A stretch of DNA of 6,074 bases from Bacteroidales bacterium UBA714 (lineage in GTDB: Bacteria; Bacteroidota; Bacteroidia; Bacteroidales; UBA932): positions 1 to 6,074 of the forward strand of contig DBLW01000031.1 in assembly GCA_002298075.1 (NCBI GenBank), read 5' to 3'. The notes beneath the pieces were generated by a model. The model was given only the letters and a program-made list of their open reading frames with translations, was not told where the DNA came from and ran no database searches. The position numbers and the translations under genes were made by a program. Positions 1-5,662 of the stretch are shown piece after piece; the stretch's first letter is position 1; every line of letters begins with the position of its first letter.

Positions 1-1566
1 ATGCAGTGGTTCCTGAAGATGGGCGAGCTTGCAAAGGATGCGCTGGAGTCCGTGGAAAGCGGAAAAGTTCGCCTTATTCCTGACAAATACCGCAATACGT
101 ACCGCCATTGGATGGAGAATGTGCGTGACTGGTGCATCTCCCGTCAGCTCTGGTGGGGACAGCGTATCCCAGCATATTATCTGCCTGACGGAAAAGTTGT
201 TGTCGCGCAGACTCCTCAGGAGGCTCTTGAAGAGGCCAGGAAGCTGATGCCTTCTATAACTGCAGATGAACTGCGTCAGGACGATGATGTGCTTGACACA
301 TGGTTCTCGTCATGGCTGTGGCCTATATCCGTGTTTGACGCCAACAAGGCAGGTCATCCTGATGCAGAGCCTAATAAGGACCTCGCATACTATTATCCTA
401 CAAATGACTTGGTTACGGGACCGGATATCCTTTTCTTCTGGGTTGCCAGAATGATTATGGCCGGAAACGAGTTCATGAGTGACGTTCCGTTCCGCAATGT
501 CTATCTTACGGGCATAGTAAGGGACAAACTGGGCCGCAAGATGTCCAAGACCCTCGGAAACTCTCCAGACCCTCTTGACCTCATCGCCAAATACGGAGCT
601 GATGCGGTGCGCTTGGGAATGCTGCTTTGCAGTTCAGCGGGAAGCGACATTCTGTATGACGAGTCCCAGATTGAGCAGGGCAGGAATTTCAACAACAAGG
701 TATGGAATGCATTCCGCCTTGTTACCGGATGGAATGTTGACGGTGCCGCAGTGCAGCCTGAGGCTTCTGCCGTGGCTGTAAGATGGTTCAATGCCAAGTT
801 GTCACAGGCCATAGAGACGGTGGAGGACCATTTCTCCAAGTTCCGTATCTCCGATGCGCTGATGACGATATACAAATTGTTCTGGGATGATTTCTGCGCA
901 TGGTATCTTGAAGCCGTGAAGCCGGCATACGGGGCAGGCATTGATGCGGCCACATATGAGGCGACAGTCGGATTCTTTGACGCTCTGCTTAAGATGATTC
1001 ATCCGGTGATGCCGTTCATCACTGAGGAGCTTTGGCAGAATATGGCTGAAAGGAAGAAAGGGGAGACAATAATGAACCAGCGCTACCCTCAGTCTGCAGG
1101 CTATGACGCCGCCTTGATTTCTGATTTTGCCATGGCTTGCGAGACTGTTGCAGGTGTGCGCAACATACGCCAGCAGAAGAACATCTCTCCAAAGGAGACT
1201 CTTGAACTTATGATGAAGGGAGCTTTCCCTGCATCAGTGATTCCGGTAATCGTGAAACTGGCTAATGTTTCTGTCGCAAAGGCCGAGGGAGACATGTCTG
1301 CTGCGCAGCGTTTCATGGTGGGTACCGTGGAGATGTTCGTGCCGATGAAAGGACTGGTCAATGTCGATGAGGAGGTCAAGAAGCTCGAGGCTGATCTGGC
1401 TTATTACAGGAATTTCCTTGCTTCTGTCCGCAAGAAGCTCTCCAACGAGCGCTTTGTGGCCAATGCTCCTGAGGCCGTGGTTGCTGTGGAGCGTAAGAAG
1501 GAGGCAGATTCGCTTTCAAAGATAGAAAGTATAGAGACTTCTCTCAATGCTTTGAGAAATAGTTGA
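1..1566 (+). CDS. valS: Valyl-tRNA synthetase, C-terminal 521 residues (5' truncated by window edge)
   Basis: This cytoplasmic class Ia synthetase charges tRNA-Val with valine. The visible part starts near the end of the CP1 editing insertion and returns to the catalytic fold: DWCISRQLWWGQRIP at about residues 43-57, DVLDTWFSS at 96-104, and the ATP-binding KMSKS-type loop as KMSKT at 180-184 (bases 538-552), followed by LGNSPDPLDLI. The anticodon-binding helical domain follows (GRNFNNKVWNAFRL, roughly 230-400). The end is the charged coiled-coil arm typical of ValS, about 455-520. The HIGH motif and most of the editing domain lie upstream of the window. The ATG at base 1 is an internal methionine, since family members of about 870 residues carry several hundred residues before this point. 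KMSKT instead of KMSKS is, from memory, normal for Bacteroidota ValS. No frameshift is seen, and the gene ends with TGA at 1564-1566. Confidence 0.97.
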   Translation: MQWFLKMGELAKDALESVESGKVRLIPDKYRNTYRHWMENVRDWCISRQLWWGQRIPAYYLPDGKVVVAQTPQEALEEARKLMPSITADELRQDDDVLDTWFSSWLWPISVFDANKAGHPDAEPNKDLAYYYPTNDLVTGPDILFFWVARMIMAGNEFMSDVPFRNVYLTGIVRDKLGRKMSKTLGNSPDPLDLIAKYGADAVRLGMLLCSSAGSDILYDESQIEQGRNFNNKVWNAFRLVTGWNVDGAAVQPEASAVAVRWFNAKLSQAIETVEDHFSKFRISDALMTIYKLFWDDFCAWYLEAVKPAYGAGIDAATYEATVGFFDALLKMIHPVMPFITEELWQNMAERKKGETIMNQRYPQSAGYDAALISDFAMACETVAGVRNIRQQKNISPKETLELMMKGAFPASVIPVIVKLANVSVAKAEGDMSAAQRFMVGTVEMFVPMKGLVNVDEEVKKLEADLAYYRNFLASVRKKLSNERFVANAPEAVVAVERKKEADSLSKIESIETSLNALRNS

Positions 1567-1568
1567 TA

Positions 1569-1608
1569 AAACATCATTGTTTAGTATTATAACTTTTTTG
1601 TTATGATA
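1569..1608 (+). other. AT-rich valS-thioesterase gap with two small inverted repeats; the second covers the downstream ATG
   Basis: The 36-base gap at 1567-1602 is the longest non-coding stretch here. It holds a 5-base inverted repeat (AAACA 1569-1573, TGTTT 1578-1582, loop TCAT). A longer one follows: TATTATAAC at 1585-1593 pairs with GTTATGATA at 1600-1608, giving 9 pairs including one G-U, with a TTTTTT loop. The second stem includes the thioesterase start codon at 1603-1605. The stems are almost all A-T pairs, so stability is low and chance is possible in such AT-rich sequence. The T-run is the loop of the second repeat and does not directly follow a stem, so this is not a normal intrinsic terminator. 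Confidence 0.35.
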
Positions 1609-2025
1609 AAATCGGAGCTTGAGATAGATGTCAGGTACTATGAAACGGACCAGATGGGCATTGTCCATCACTCCAATTATATAAGGTATTTCGAATGCGG
1701 CCGTTCTGACATGATGGCCAAGGCCGGGATTCCGATTGACAAGATTGAGGCAGCCGGTGTCGTGCTGCCTGTAATCTCTGTGGAGTGCAGGTACAGGATG
1801 CCGGCAAAGATGGGAGACCGCATCAGGGTAGTGACCATGATAGATAAGGTGCCTATGGCAAAGCTGGTCATCCGCAATGAGATTTACGGGCCTTCAGGCA
1901 GCCTGCTATGTGAAGGAAAGGTTGTGCTCGGATTCCTTGACGGGCAGACACGCAGGCCTGTCCGTTGTCCGGAGATGCTCGTGAAAGTTTTTGAAGAAAG
2001 ACTGTGTGAACATATTAATGACTGA
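1603..2025 (+). CDS. Acyl-CoA thioesterase, YbgC / 4-hydroxybenzoyl-CoA thioesterase family (single hotdog domain)
   Basis: This is probably a cytoplasmic enzyme hydrolysing acyl-CoA thioesters; the true substrate cannot be read from sequence. At 140 residues it matches the usual single-hotdog length (E. coli YbgC is about 134). The N-terminal family signature is clear: YYETDQMGIVHHSNYIRYFE at residues 12-31, with Asp16 in the position of the catalytic aspartate of the 4-HBT type and His22-His23 in the following turn. The rest is the expected beta-rich half (VECRYRMPAKMGD, then GSLLCEGKVVLGFLD). There is no signal peptide or membrane segment. The ATG at 1603 is chosen because it places the signature at the normal distance from the N-terminus; no Shine-Dalgarno sequence precedes it, as is usual in Bacteroidota. 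In Proteobacteria ybgC sits with tol-pal, but here it precedes an ABC-F gene by 2 bases. Family assignment is firm; physiological role is open. Confidence 0.93.
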   Translation: MIKSELEIDVRYYETDQMGIVHHSNYIRYFECGRSDMMAKAGIPIDKIEAAGVVLPVISVECRYRMPAKMGDRIRVVTMIDKVPMAKLVIRNEIYGPSGSLLCEGKVVLGFLDGQTRRPVRCPEMLVKVFEERLCEHIND

Positions 2026-2030
2026 ATATG
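2011..2030 (+). other. Perfect 6-base inverted repeat spanning the thioesterase stop and ABC-F start codons
   Basis: CATATT at 2011-2016 is the exact reverse complement of AATATG at 2025-2030, with an 8-base spacer. The right arm contains the whole ABC-F start codon (2028-2030) and the last base of the upstream TGA stop (2023-2025). In mRNA this could form a weak hairpin that terminating ribosomes would open, which would suit translational coupling. That role is inference; the repeat is short and AT-rich. Confidence 0.3.
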
Positions 2031-3962
2031 ATATCTGTTAATAATCTTGTTGTCGCCTATGGTGGATTCACTTTGCTGAATGACGTGAATTTCCATATAA
2101 GCGAGAATGACAAGATCGGCCTGGTGGGGAAGAACGGTGCCGGCAAATCCACGATACTGAAGCTGATATGCGGGCTGCAGAGTCCGACTTCAGGACAGGT
2201 TGCCGTGCCGAATGGTGTGAAGATAGGGTATCTTCCGCAGATAATGGAGCATCACAGGGGAAAGAGTGTCATTGACGAGGCGATGACTGCCTTCGCTGAC
2301 CTGTTTTCGCTTGAGGATGAGCTGGAGAATATCGCGGCCGAGCTTGCCATCAGGCAGGATTATGAAAGCAAGGAGTACCAGGACCTCATAATAAGAATGA
2401 ATGAGGTCAATGATGCATTGACATATAACCGCTCCGATAATCCGCGTGTGATGGCAGAAAAGACCCTCATCGGCCTGGGCTTCCGTTACGATGAGCTCGA
2501 GAGGCCGACTGAGACTTTCAGCCAGGGGTGGAACATGCGTATCGAGCTTGCCAAGATTCTGCTTTCCAAGCCGGACGTGCTCCTGCTGGACGAGCCTACT
2601 AACCACCTTGACATAGAGTCTATCGAGTGGCTTGAAGGCTATCTGAAGGATTACCGCGGTTCGCTTGTGCTGATTTCACACGACAGGAAGTTCCTGGACA
2701 ATGTGACCGGCCGCACTGTGGAGATAATGCTCGGCCGCATCCATGATTATAAGGTGCCGTACAGCAAGTATCTGGAACTGCGCAAGGAGCGCATAGCACA
2801 GCAGCAGGCTGCATATGAGAACCAGCAGAGGATGATTGAGAAGACCGAGGAGTTCATAGAACGCTTCCGCTACAAGCCTTCCAAGTCCAACCAGGTTCAG
2901 TCACGCGTGAAGCAGCTTGAGAAGCTCGAGAGGATAGAGGTTGACATTGAGGACAAGTCTTCGCTTGCAGTCAAGTTCCCTCCGGCCCCGCGTTCAGGGG
3001 ATATTGCATACAAGGCTGTGGACATGACTGTCGGATATGACGGCAAGCCTGTGTTTTCTGACGCTCAGATTGAGGTGCGCAGAGGAGAGAAAGTCGCGCT
3101 TGTGGGCAGGAACGGCGAGGGAAAGACAACCCTTATGAGGGTCGTCATGGGAGAACTGGAGCAGATGTCCGGCGAGTCCAGGCCCGGGTATAATGTCCAG
3201 ATAGGATATTATGCGCAGAATCAGGAGGATATACTCGACAAGAATGACACTGTGTTCGAGACTTTGGACCGGATTGCCGTTGGTGATGTGCGCCTGAAGC
3301 TGAGGGACATTCTCGGTGCCTTCCTTTTCAAGGGGGAGGACGTGGACAAGAAGGTCGCTGTGCTGAGCGGAGGAGAGAGGGCACGTCTTGCCATGGCCAA
3401 GCTCATGCTCAAGCCATACAATTTCCTGGCTCTCGACGAGCCTACGAACCATATGGACATACGTTCGAAGGACATACTCAAGCAGGCGCTGAAGGCTTAT
3501 GACGGCACTCTGATTGTCGTTTCTCATGACAGGGACTTCCTTGACGGGCTTGTTGACAAGCTTTACGAGTTCCGTGACGGAAAGGTGCGTGAACACCTCG
3601 GAGGAGTGCAGGAGTTCCTTGAAAGACGGCGCATTGAGAATCTTAGCGAACTTGAAAGGCATTATCATACTACCGAAACGCGTTCAGATGACCAGGTGCA
3701 GAAGAAGGCAGAGGCGCAGCAGGAGTATCAGGCAAAGAAGTTCGTGTCCAAGGAGGAACGGAAGGTGCGCAACCGTATCGCGTTCCTGGAGAAGGGAATA
3801 GGAGAGGTGGAAGCCAAGATGAAGGAAATTGAGTCGGTGCTTGCGGACCCCGGTCCTGACGATGACATAATGGAGCTTACACGGAGCTATCTCGAGCACA
3901 AGCGGGAGCTGGACCTCAAGACTGAGGAATGGGCCGGGCTTCTGGAAAGCATAGGTGAATGA
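2028..3962 (+). CDS. ABC-F family ATPase, YheS-like (ribosome-associated, two ATP-binding cassettes)
   Basis: ABC-F proteins are soluble twin-cassette ATPases that bind the ribosomal E site and act on stalled or paused translation; they are not transporters, and no membrane segment is present. Cassette 1 has Walker A GKNGAGKST at residues 34-42, a signature SQGWNMR at 165-171, Walker B and catalytic Glu as LLLLDEPTNHLD with Glu189, and switch His218. The charged linker, about 250-312 (QQQAAYENQQ, FIERFRYKPSKSNQVQSR), fits the P-site tRNA interaction motif and resembles E. coli YheS as I recall it. Cassette 2 has Walker A GRNGEGKTT at 360-368, LSGGE at 446-450, DEPTNHMD with Glu471, and His500. 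A charged coiled coil occupies about 555-640. The length, 644 residues, is close to YheS (637). All catalytic residues are present. The first signature has Gln where SGGW-type cassettes have Gly. The gene starts 2 bases after the thioesterase stop. An antibiotic-resistance role is possible but unsupported; a housekeeping role is likelier. Confidence 0.95.
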   Translation: MISVNNLVVAYGGFTLLNDVNFHISENDKIGLVGKNGAGKSTILKLICGLQSPTSGQVAVPNGVKIGYLPQIMEHHRGKSVIDEAMTAFADLFSLEDELENIAAELAIRQDYESKEYQDLIIRMNEVNDALTYNRSDNPRVMAEKTLIGLGFRYDELERPTETFSQGWNMRIELAKILLSKPDVLLLDEPTNHLDIESIEWLEGYLKDYRGSLVLISHDRKFLDNVTGRTVEIMLGRIHDYKVPYSKYLELRKERIAQQQAAYENQQRMIEKTEEFIERFRYKPSKSNQVQSRVKQLEKLERIEVDIEDKSSLAVKFPPAPRSGDIAYKAVDMTVGYDGKPVFSDAQIEVRRGEKVALVGRNGEGKTTLMRVVMGELEQMSGESRPGYNVQIGYYAQNQEDILDKNDTVFETLDRIAVGDVRLKLRDILGAFLFKGEDVDKKVAVLSGGERARLAMAKLMLKPYNFLALDEPTNHMDIRSKDILKQALKAYDGTLIVVSHDRDFLDGLVDKLYEFRDGKVREHLGGVQEFLERRRIENLSELERHYHTTETRSDDQVQKKAEAQQEYQAKKFVSKEERKVRNRIAFLEKGIGEVEAKMKEIESVLADPGPDDDIMELTRSYLEHKRELDLKTEEWAGLLESIGE

Positions 3963-3977
3963 TTTAAATGAAATGAT

Positions 3978-4727
3978 ATGGAAGAATCTAAGACTCAATA
4001 TCTGTTCGGCATGCATCCTGTCATGGAAGCAGTCAAGACAGGCAAAAAAATTGAAAAAGTATTGTTCAAGCAAGGACTTGAAGGGCCTCAGTTCAGGGAA
4101 CTGATGGAACTTCTGAAAATCAGGGAGATACCCTTCCAGTTCGTTCCTGTCGAGAAATTGAACAGGAGCGTAAGGGGAGCACACCAGGGTGTTCTCGCCT
4201 ATATGTCCCAGATTGATTATGTTGACCTTGAGCAGCTTGTGAATGACGCCCTGGGCATGTCGGAGAATCCGGTGCTGATGATACTTGACGGGGTCAGCGA
4301 TGTGCGTAACCTCGGTGCGATAGCGAGGAGTCTCGAATGCGCGGGCGGACATGGAATAATAGTGCCGGCAAAAGGAGGGGCAGCCATAAATGCAGAAGCG
4401 ATAAAGTCTTCAGCAGGTGCCCTTATGAGGATAGACGCGTGTAAGGTGCCCAATTTGCGTGTGGCCGCCTATTATCTTAAGCAGAGCGGATTCCGCCTGA
4501 TTGCGGCTACGGAGAAAGTTGACAGGAAGATTTATGATGTTGACATGACAGGCCCGTGCGCTATAATCATGGGTTCTGAAGGCAAGGGCATATCGAAGGC
4601 CATGCTGGATCTTGCTGACGACAAGGCGGCGATTCCTATGGCAGGGGAGATATCTTCACTCAATGTGGCGGCGGCATCTACTGTGATGCTTTATGAGGCT
4701 GTGAGACAGAGGCTTGCAAAACAATAG
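3978..4727 (+). CDS. rlmB: 23S rRNA (guanosine-2'-O-)-methyltransferase, RlmB-type TrmH/SPOUT family
   Basis: By homology this methylates the ribose of G2251 (E. coli numbering) in the 23S rRNA P-loop using S-adenosylmethionine. The N-terminal substrate-binding domain covers about residues 7-78 (LFGMHPVMEAVKTG, ending RGAHQGVLAY). The SPOUT knot domain follows with all three motifs: motif 1 LDGVSDVRNLGAIARS with Asn111 and Arg117, motif 2 IIMGSEGKGIS at 196-206, and motif 3 IPMAGEISSLNVAAAS at 219-234. The ending YEAVRQR matches E. coli RlmB closely. At 249 residues it is full length. Motif 1 reads DVRN where E. coli has DPHN. The ATG at 3978 is chosen because the nearby ATGs at 3968 and 3973 are out of frame and the first stops at once. 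The gap to the ABC-F gene is 15 bases and no Shine-Dalgarno sequence is seen. TrmH-type tRNA or other rRNA specificity is the main alternative, but the N-terminal domain favours RlmB. Confidence 0.93.
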   Translation: MEESKTQYLFGMHPVMEAVKTGKKIEKVLFKQGLEGPQFRELMELLKIREIPFQFVPVEKLNRSVRGAHQGVLAYMSQIDYVDLEQLVNDALGMSENPVLMILDGVSDVRNLGAIARSLECAGGHGIIVPAKGGAAINAEAIKSSAGALMRIDACKVPNLRVAAYYLKQSGFRLIAATEKVDRKIYDVDMTGPCAIIMGSEGKGISKAMLDLADDKAAIPMAGEISSLNVAAASTVMLYEAVRQRLAKQ

Positions 4728-4732
4728 GGAGG
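4728..4732 (+). promoter_or_regulatory. Strong Shine-Dalgarno sequence GGAGG before the GIN-domain gene
   Basis: AGGGAGG occupies 4726-4732, partly within the rlmB stop codon (4725-4727). The core GGAGG lies 9 bases before the ATG at 4742 but only 3 bases before the ATG at 4736, so it favours 4742 as the start. The upstream genes at 1603, 2028 and 3978 have no comparable sequence, which makes this site stand out. Confidence 0.55.
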
Positions 4733-4741
4733 AATATGGCC

Positions 4742-5659
4742 ATGGGAAAAATTCATATGTTGTCAGTCCTTCTGCTGTTTTGGGGATTGTCTGCTTTTGC
4801 ACAGCCTAATCTTGTTCAGCATAAGGAATATGAGAGTTTCAAGACTGTAAATGTTTCGGACAAGTTCACCGTAAGACTTAGGAGTGCTCCTGACTATTCT
4901 GTGAAGATTACTTCCGATGAGAGGATTTCTCCTTATGTTCAGGCTTATGTGAAGAACGGCACTCTTTATCTTGTTCTCGATGAGAAGAACTATACTCCGG
5001 AACTTAAAAAGCAGCTCAGGCATAAGGGAGCGGCAGAGCCGGTGCTTGAAGCAGAAGTTTATATGCCGACACTCAGTGCGATGGTACTCAATGATAAGGC
5101 AGTTTTGTCGCATTGCGACAGGTTTCATGCCAGCACGTTCGCCCTTACTGTCTCGGACAATGCCAAGGTGGCTCAGTTCAGGCTTGACTGCTCAACAGCA
5201 GAGCTTGATTTTGCCAAAAGCGCCTGGGCTTCCGTAGAAGTCAACTCTTCTGAGAAATTGTATGTCCATGCCTTGAATTCATCGGACGTGACTCTGATGC
5301 AGAACGGCGGTGTGGTTTTTGTAGATGCGTCCGGCTCTTCCTCAGTCAAGGTCAAGGGCAGCATGGCTGAAGCTGATGTCTATGCGGCGAACAGCAGCGA
5401 GGTTACAATGATGGGAACGGCCTCTGTCCTTAAGGTAAAGGCCGCCGGAGTCTCAAGGACTGACGCGGAGCAGCTTGAGGCAAGGGAAGGCGACATAGAG
5501 CAGACAGGTTCTTCCAAGTGCCATGTCAATGTGACTGACCATCTGAAAGTGTCCCTTACAGGAGGCTCTATGCTTACTTTCAAGAGAAAGCCGGCCATTG
5601 AGGTTGACAGGATTGTAGGCTCTACGCTGATAAAGGCTGACGACCCTAAGAGGAAATAG
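4742..5659 (+). CDS. Secreted GIN-domain (DUF2807) protein
   Basis: This is an exported protein of unknown function. An N-terminal signal peptide is visible: Lys3, a hydrophobic core MLSVLLLFWGL, then AFA before Gln21, the likely signal peptidase I site. There is no lipobox cysteine, so it is not a lipoprotein. The remainder, about residues 30-285, is almost entirely short beta strands with alternating Ser/Val/Asn-rich turns (VSDNAKVAQF, SSDVTLM, GSSSVKVKG, NSSEVTMMG), as expected for the GIN domain, a beta-helix-like fold once named as a putative adhesin head. It begins with the typical YESFKTVNVSDKFTVRL. Three cysteines (125, 150, 260) remain after cleavage. The end is basic (DDPKRK) with no membrane anchor or sorting domain. 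Start 4742 is chosen by Shine-Dalgarno spacing; ATG 4736 adds two residues and is also possible. Surface or periplasmic location is inferred, and adhesion is unproven for the family. Confidence 0.88.
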   Translation: MGKIHMLSVLLLFWGLSAFAQPNLVQHKEYESFKTVNVSDKFTVRLRSAPDYSVKITSDERISPYVQAYVKNGTLYLVLDEKNYTPELKKQLRHKGAAEPVLEAEVYMPTLSAMVLNDKAVLSHCDRFHASTFALTVSDNAKVAQFRLDCSTAELDFAKSAWASVEVNSSEKLYVHALNSSDVTLMQNGGVVFVDASGSSSVKVKGSMAEADVYAANSSEVTMMGTASVLKVKAAGVSRTDAEQLEAREGDIEQTGSSKCHVNVTDHLKVSLTGGSMLTFKRKPAIEVDRIVGSTLIKADDPKRK

Positions 5660-5662
5660 GGT
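5643..5662 (+). other. Perfect 6-base inverted repeat with a Shine-Dalgarno-like loop, abutting the dipeptidase ATG
   Basis: ACCCTA at 5643-5648 is the exact reverse complement of TAGGGT at 5657-5662. The 8-base loop is AGAGGAAA, so the Shine-Dalgarno-like AGAGGA (5649-5654) would be displayed unpaired, 8 bases before the ATG at 5663. The right arm contains the GIN-gene stop codon (5657-5659) and ends right at the dipeptidase start. This geometry would suit termination-reinitiation coupling, but that is inference from a short repeat. Confidence 0.35.

Noticed and set aside
1..3. ATG at the first base as the real start of valS
   Set aside because: The protein begins mid-domain, without the HIGH motif or most of the editing domain. 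The ATG is an internal Met codon in frame at the window edge.
501..953. 150-codon open frame on the minus strand inside valS
   Set aside because: It is antisense to conserved ValS catalytic and anticodon-binding sequence and has no domain features.
1590..1597. TAACTTTT resembling the Bacteroides -7 promoter element TAnnTTTG
   Set aside because: It matches 7 of 8 positions, but there is no TTTG-type -33 element at a suitable distance, and transcription would start at about the ATG itself. Such matches are easy in AT-rich spacer.
1569..1599. Possible intrinsic terminator after valS
   Set aside because: The upstream stem is only 5 weak pairs, and the T-run lies 11 bases beyond it, inside the loop of another repeat.
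2994..3668. 224-codon open frame on the minus strand
   Set aside because: It lies wholly opposite the second ABC-F cassette, whose motifs are intact. The translation shows no recognisable domain and looks like an antisense shadow.
3962..3969. ATTTAAAT palindrome between the ABC-F gene and rlmB
   Set aside because: It is a short AT-only palindrome with no loop, no second copy and no promoter-like neighbour, so chance explains it.
4044..4050. Run of seven A in rlmB as a programmed frameshift site
   Set aside because: The codon phase (GGC AAA AAA ATT) does not fit the usual -1 slippery heptamer, the frame continues intact through all rlmB motifs, and no alternative product is evident.
3684..4352. 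222-codon open frame on the minus strand
   Set aside because: It runs opposite the ABC-F coiled coil and the first half of rlmB, crossing their junction. Both sense genes are well supported and the antisense product resembles nothing.
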